Source: Bosea sp. ANAM02
GTDB lineage: Bacteria; Pseudomonadota; Alphaproteobacteria; Rhizobiales; Beijerinckiaceae
Assembly (NCBI RefSeq): GCF_011764485.1
Contig: NZ_AP022848.1
Coordinates: forward strand, 1,144,001 to 1,208,000
Reading direction: 5' to 3'
DNA: 64,000 nt
The position numbers and the translations under genes were made by a program. The notes under the pieces were generated by a model. It had not been told where the DNA came from. It saw nothing but the letters and a program-made list of their open reading frames with translations, and searched no databases. This document shows, piece by piece, positions 61,641-64,000 of this stretch; positions within the stretch are counted from its first letter, which is position 1; each line of letters opens with the position of its first letter.

Positions 61641-63596
61641 TCAGGCCTTCGTTTCCGGCCTGTCGAACCAGAAGGTGTCGGGCATGTAGCGGCCGATGAA
61701 GGCGCCGGGTTCGAAGCTGTAGAGGCCCTTCTCGGGCACGTTGCGCAGGTCGTTCGAGACGACGATCGGCTGCAGGGTGCTGTTGATCACGCCGATGGTG
61801 AAGAGCTGCTCGGCATTGATCGCCAGCATCTTGTGCCAGATGGCGCGGCGCTGGTCGCGGGTCGAGCTCATGCGCCACTCCTCGTAGAGCCGCACGAGCT
61901 CGTTGACCTCCGCCATCGCCGGTCGCTCACCCTCGCGGCCGCTGCTCTCGATGAACTGGCCCCAGCGCGGCCACTGGAACTGGGCCGAGGAGGTCGGCGC
62001 CAGCGCATCGGGCTCCATGTCGGAGGTGACCAGCGCGTTGTCCATGCCGGCCCAGGCCGACATCACGGTCTGGCCGGCGAGAATGCGGCGGCGGAAGACA
62101 TCGCGCTGGGTCGAGCGCGGGTAGATCTTGATGCCGACATCGAAGAAGTCCTGCTTCAGCAGGTCGAGGATGTCGGTCTCCTCGGTGTTCTCGCCGGCGG
62201 TTTCGATGGTGAATTCCAGCCGGCGACCGTCCGGCAGAAGGCGGATGCCGTCATCGTCCCGCTTCGTCAGGCCGATCTCGTCGAGCAGGCGGTTCGCCAG
62301 CGCCGGATCGTGCTGGGTCCAGAGCGCGGCGAGCTTCGCGTCGTAAAGCGGGCTTTCGGGCAGGGCGGTGTTGCCGCTCTCACGCGCCAGCCCGAAGAAG
62401 ATGACCTTGTTGACGTCCTTGCGGTTGATCGCGACCGAGATCGCCCGGCGGTAGCGGACGTCGCGGTTGAGGTCGCGCCAGACCGGATCGATGGCGTTCA
62501 GATTGGGGAGCAGGGCGAAATAGGCGCCCTCCGCCCGCTTCCACAGCCTGACGTCGAAATTCATCCGCTTCGCGGCTTCCTTCAGGAAGGTGTAGTTGTC
62601 GAAGCGGATGTAGCGGGCCTGGAGATCGGCCTCGCCGGCCGCGGTCTTGGCCGGGACGAGCGCGCTGGTGCCGATCGTCATCGTCACCTCGTCGACATAA
62701 GGGAGCTGGCGGCCGTTGCCGTCGATGCGGTGGAAGTAAGGGTTGCGCTCGAAGACGAACTGCTCGGCCGGCAGGGGCGTGGTGTTGCGCCAGGGCTCCA
62801 GCGTCGGCAGCTTCGGGTTCTCCGGCCGGTACATCCGCGACAGCCGCTCGTGCAGCGCGCCCCAGTCGCGCACGCGATGCTCCTTGACGCGCTGGGCGAG
62901 CTCGCGCTTGGGGGCGTGTTTCTCGTGGAACTGCTTGAGGTAGCGTGACGGCATGAAGATATAGGTCGGCTGCGCGCCGGCCAGTGCCGGCAGGAAGACC
63001 GGGTTCGGCGCCTTCCAGCCATAGCGGACTTCCGTCTCGCTCAGGATTTCGAAGACAGGCGGTTCGCCTGCTGAGAGCAGTGCCTGCGGAGGCCCGCCGG
63101 GCGAAAGCCGCTTGTTGTTGGCGATATCCTCCCACCAGTAGCGGAAATCCTCGGTGGTGAAGGGGGAACCGTCCGACCAGCGATGGCCCTGGCGCAGCCT
63201 GAGCGTGAAGATGCGGCCGTCCTCGACGTCGCAGCTCTCCAGCACGTCGGGCACAAGGTCGAGATTGTCGTCATAGACCATCAGGCGGGTGTAGCCGTAG
63301 AGCGTCATCATGCGGATGTCGCGCTGGTCGCCCATCAGCATGCGGATATTGCCGCCATGGCGGCCGGGCTCGCGGCCGAGCGCGGCCAGATCGATGATGC
63401 GCGGATTGGCCGGAAGGCGCGCCGCTGCCGGGGGCAGGGAGCCGTCCGCGACCCGGTCCTTGAAGAACGGGCTGTCGATCGCGGTGCCGGAGAACGGTGC
63501 GGCCTGCGCGAGGCGCGGGAGGCCGAGGCTCGCGACGGCGGCGGAGCCGAGCAGCAGCGTGGTGCGGCGGGTCGGGTCGTGGCGGCGCTGCGTCAT
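61641..63596 (-). CDS. ABC transporter solute-binding protein, family 5, large (651 aa)
   Basis: The N-terminus [26 protein letters not shown] is a signal with a twin arginine. The mature protein is longer than DppA (about 510 residues) and similar in size to YejA or AgpA receptors. Family 5 features include [32 protein letters not shown] and [24 protein letters not shown] large ligand such as an oligopeptide, oligosaccharide or opine is likely. ATG 63596 overlaps the ATPase stop by 4 bases. Confidence 0.93.
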   Translation of the reverse strand: MTQRRHDPTRRTTLLLGSAAVASLGLPRLAQAAPFSGTAIDSPFFKDRVADGSLPPAAARLPANPRIIDLAALGREPGRHGGNIRMLMGDQRDIRMMTLYGYTRLMVYDDNLDLVPDVLESCDVEDGRIFTLRLRQGHRWSDGSPFTTEDFRYWWEDIANNKRLSPGGPPQALLSAGEPPVFEILSETEVRYGWKAPNPVFLPALAGAQPTYIFMPSRYLKQFHEKHAPKRELAQRVKEHRVRDWGALHERLSRMYRPENPKLPTLEPWRNTTPLPAEQFVFERNPYFHRIDGNGRQLPYVDEVTMTIGTSALVPAKTAAGEADLQARYIRFDNYTFLKEAAKRMNFDVRLWKRAEGAYFALLPNLNAIDPVWRDLNRDVRYRRAISVAINRKDVNKVIFFGLARESGNTALPESPLYDAKLAALWTQHDPALANRLLDEIGLTKRDDDGIRLLPDGRRLEFTIETAGENTEETDILDLLKQDFFDVGIKIYPRSTQRDVFRRRILAGQTVMSAWAGMDNALVTSDMEPDALAPTSSAQFQWPRWGQFIESSGREGERPAMAEVNELVRLYEEWRMSSTRDQRRAIWHKMLAINAEQLFTIGVINSTLQPIVVSNDLRNVPEKGLYSFEPGAFIGRYMPDTFWFDRPETKA

Positions 63597-64000
63597 GGCA
63601 CCAGCTCCCGGATATCGGCATTGGGCCGTGCCAGCACATAGTGACCGTCGCCGAGCGGCAGATGCGCCAGTGCGCCTTCGTCGGGCCCGACCTTGAAGGC
63701 CCTGTCCCAATCGCTGTCGTCGGAGGCGCCGCCGGGCGCTGCCAGCTTGAAATCGAGCTTGCGGTCGAGATCGGCGAAGGGCACCGAGCGCAGCAGCGCG
63801 CGGGTGTAGGGATGGGCCGGGCGGGTGAAGAGCGCGTGGCGCGGCGCCAGCTCGACGATCCGGCCGTTGGCCATCACCGCGATGCGGTCCGCCATGTAGT
63901 TCACCACGGCGAGGTTGTGCGAGATGAACAGGAAGGTCAGGCCCCGCTCGGCCTGCAGGTCCTTGAGCAGGTTGAGGATCTGCGCCTGCACGGAGACGTC
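63593..64000 (-). CDS. ABC transporter ATP-binding protein, C-terminal part
   Basis: The frame is open to the last base of the window, so the N-terminal part of the gene is missing. The remaining 135 codons hold the D-loop [12 protein letters not shown], the switch histidine in [23 protein letters not shown], and the oligopeptide-type tail [15 protein letters not shown]. This is the Dpp/Opp-type ATPase for the importer downstream. It may be a fused double-ATPase protein, which would have to be checked in the next window. Confidence 0.92.
   Translation of the reverse strand, partial: DVSVQAQILNLLKDLQAERGLTFLFISHNLAVVNYMADRIAVMANGRIVELAPRHALFTRPAHPYTRALLRSVPFADLDRKLDFKLAAPGGASDDSDWDRAFKVGPDEGALAHLPLGDGHYVLARPNADIRELVP

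Noticed and set aside
61056..62948. A 630-codon plus-strand frame opposite the receptor and permease genes
   Set aside because: It is a shadow frame; the minus strand encodes family 5 receptor and DppB-type permease motifs throughout.

Overview
The window is GC-rich, gene-dense bacterial chromosome. It carries a full kdp potassium-pump operon, the neighbourhood of etfBA, a 3-hydroxyacyl-CoA dehydrogenase, a PduO-type adenosyltransferase and a twin-transmembrane protein, many ABC importers with large solute-binding proteins, and palindromic intergenic repeats beginning CCTCATCCTGAGGAG or CATTCCGGGGC. Together these point to an alphaproteobacterium of the order Hyphomicrobiales (Rhizobiales), perhaps near Bosea or Methylobacteriaceae. 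The genus is an inference. No phage, insertion sequence, integrase or CRISPR array was seen.

Layout. 1-14.4 kb is catabolic and transport DNA: the end of a sugar-type ABC importer, two beta-hydroxyacid dehydrogenases around a LacI regulator, an Asp/Glu-hydantoin racemase, a class III CoA-transferase, an amidohydrolase and a complete polyamine-type ABC importer. 14.6-21.2 kb is an RND efflux pair, a degenerate alpha/beta hydrolase and a divergent LysR regulator. 21.2-29.9 kb, on the minus strand, is kdp in the order 26-codon ORF, kdpF, kdpA, 57-codon ORF, kdpB, kdpC, kdpD, kdpE and a PtsN-like EIIA gene. An MFS transporter follows at 30.1-31.8 kb.

31.9-43.3 kb is the most interesting part. 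Two ECF sigma/anti-sigma pairs (one RskA-like, one ChrR-like) lie among genes for a FAD oxidoreductase, DUF1365, two cyclopropane-fatty-acid-synthase-family methyltransferases, DUF1295, DUF2177, DUF4394, DUF2147, an unknown membrane protein and a lipoprotein hydrolase. Each of the seven inferred transcription units in this block has, in its upstream region, a match to one spaced motif: -35 close to TGATCC, 18 bases, then TAT at the -10. This resembles the RpoE-ChrR (singlet oxygen) regulon of Rhodobacter and suggests a local membrane-lipid stress regulon. Its ChrR protein lacks the two cysteine zinc ligands of its sigma-binding domain.

43.5-50.6 kb holds an M20 amidohydrolase, a GlxA-type AraC regulator with a divergent alpha/beta hydrolase and SDR, tRNA-Leu(CAA), a YqaA-like membrane protein, DsbB and an HNH nuclease. 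50.9-56 kb, on the minus strand, holds the ETF operon, rhomboid protease, adenosyltransferase, a PagL-like lipid A deacylase and the twin-transmembrane protein. 56-64 kb, minus strand, holds three envelope-glycan genes and an oligopeptide/oligosaccharide ABC importer that runs off the end.
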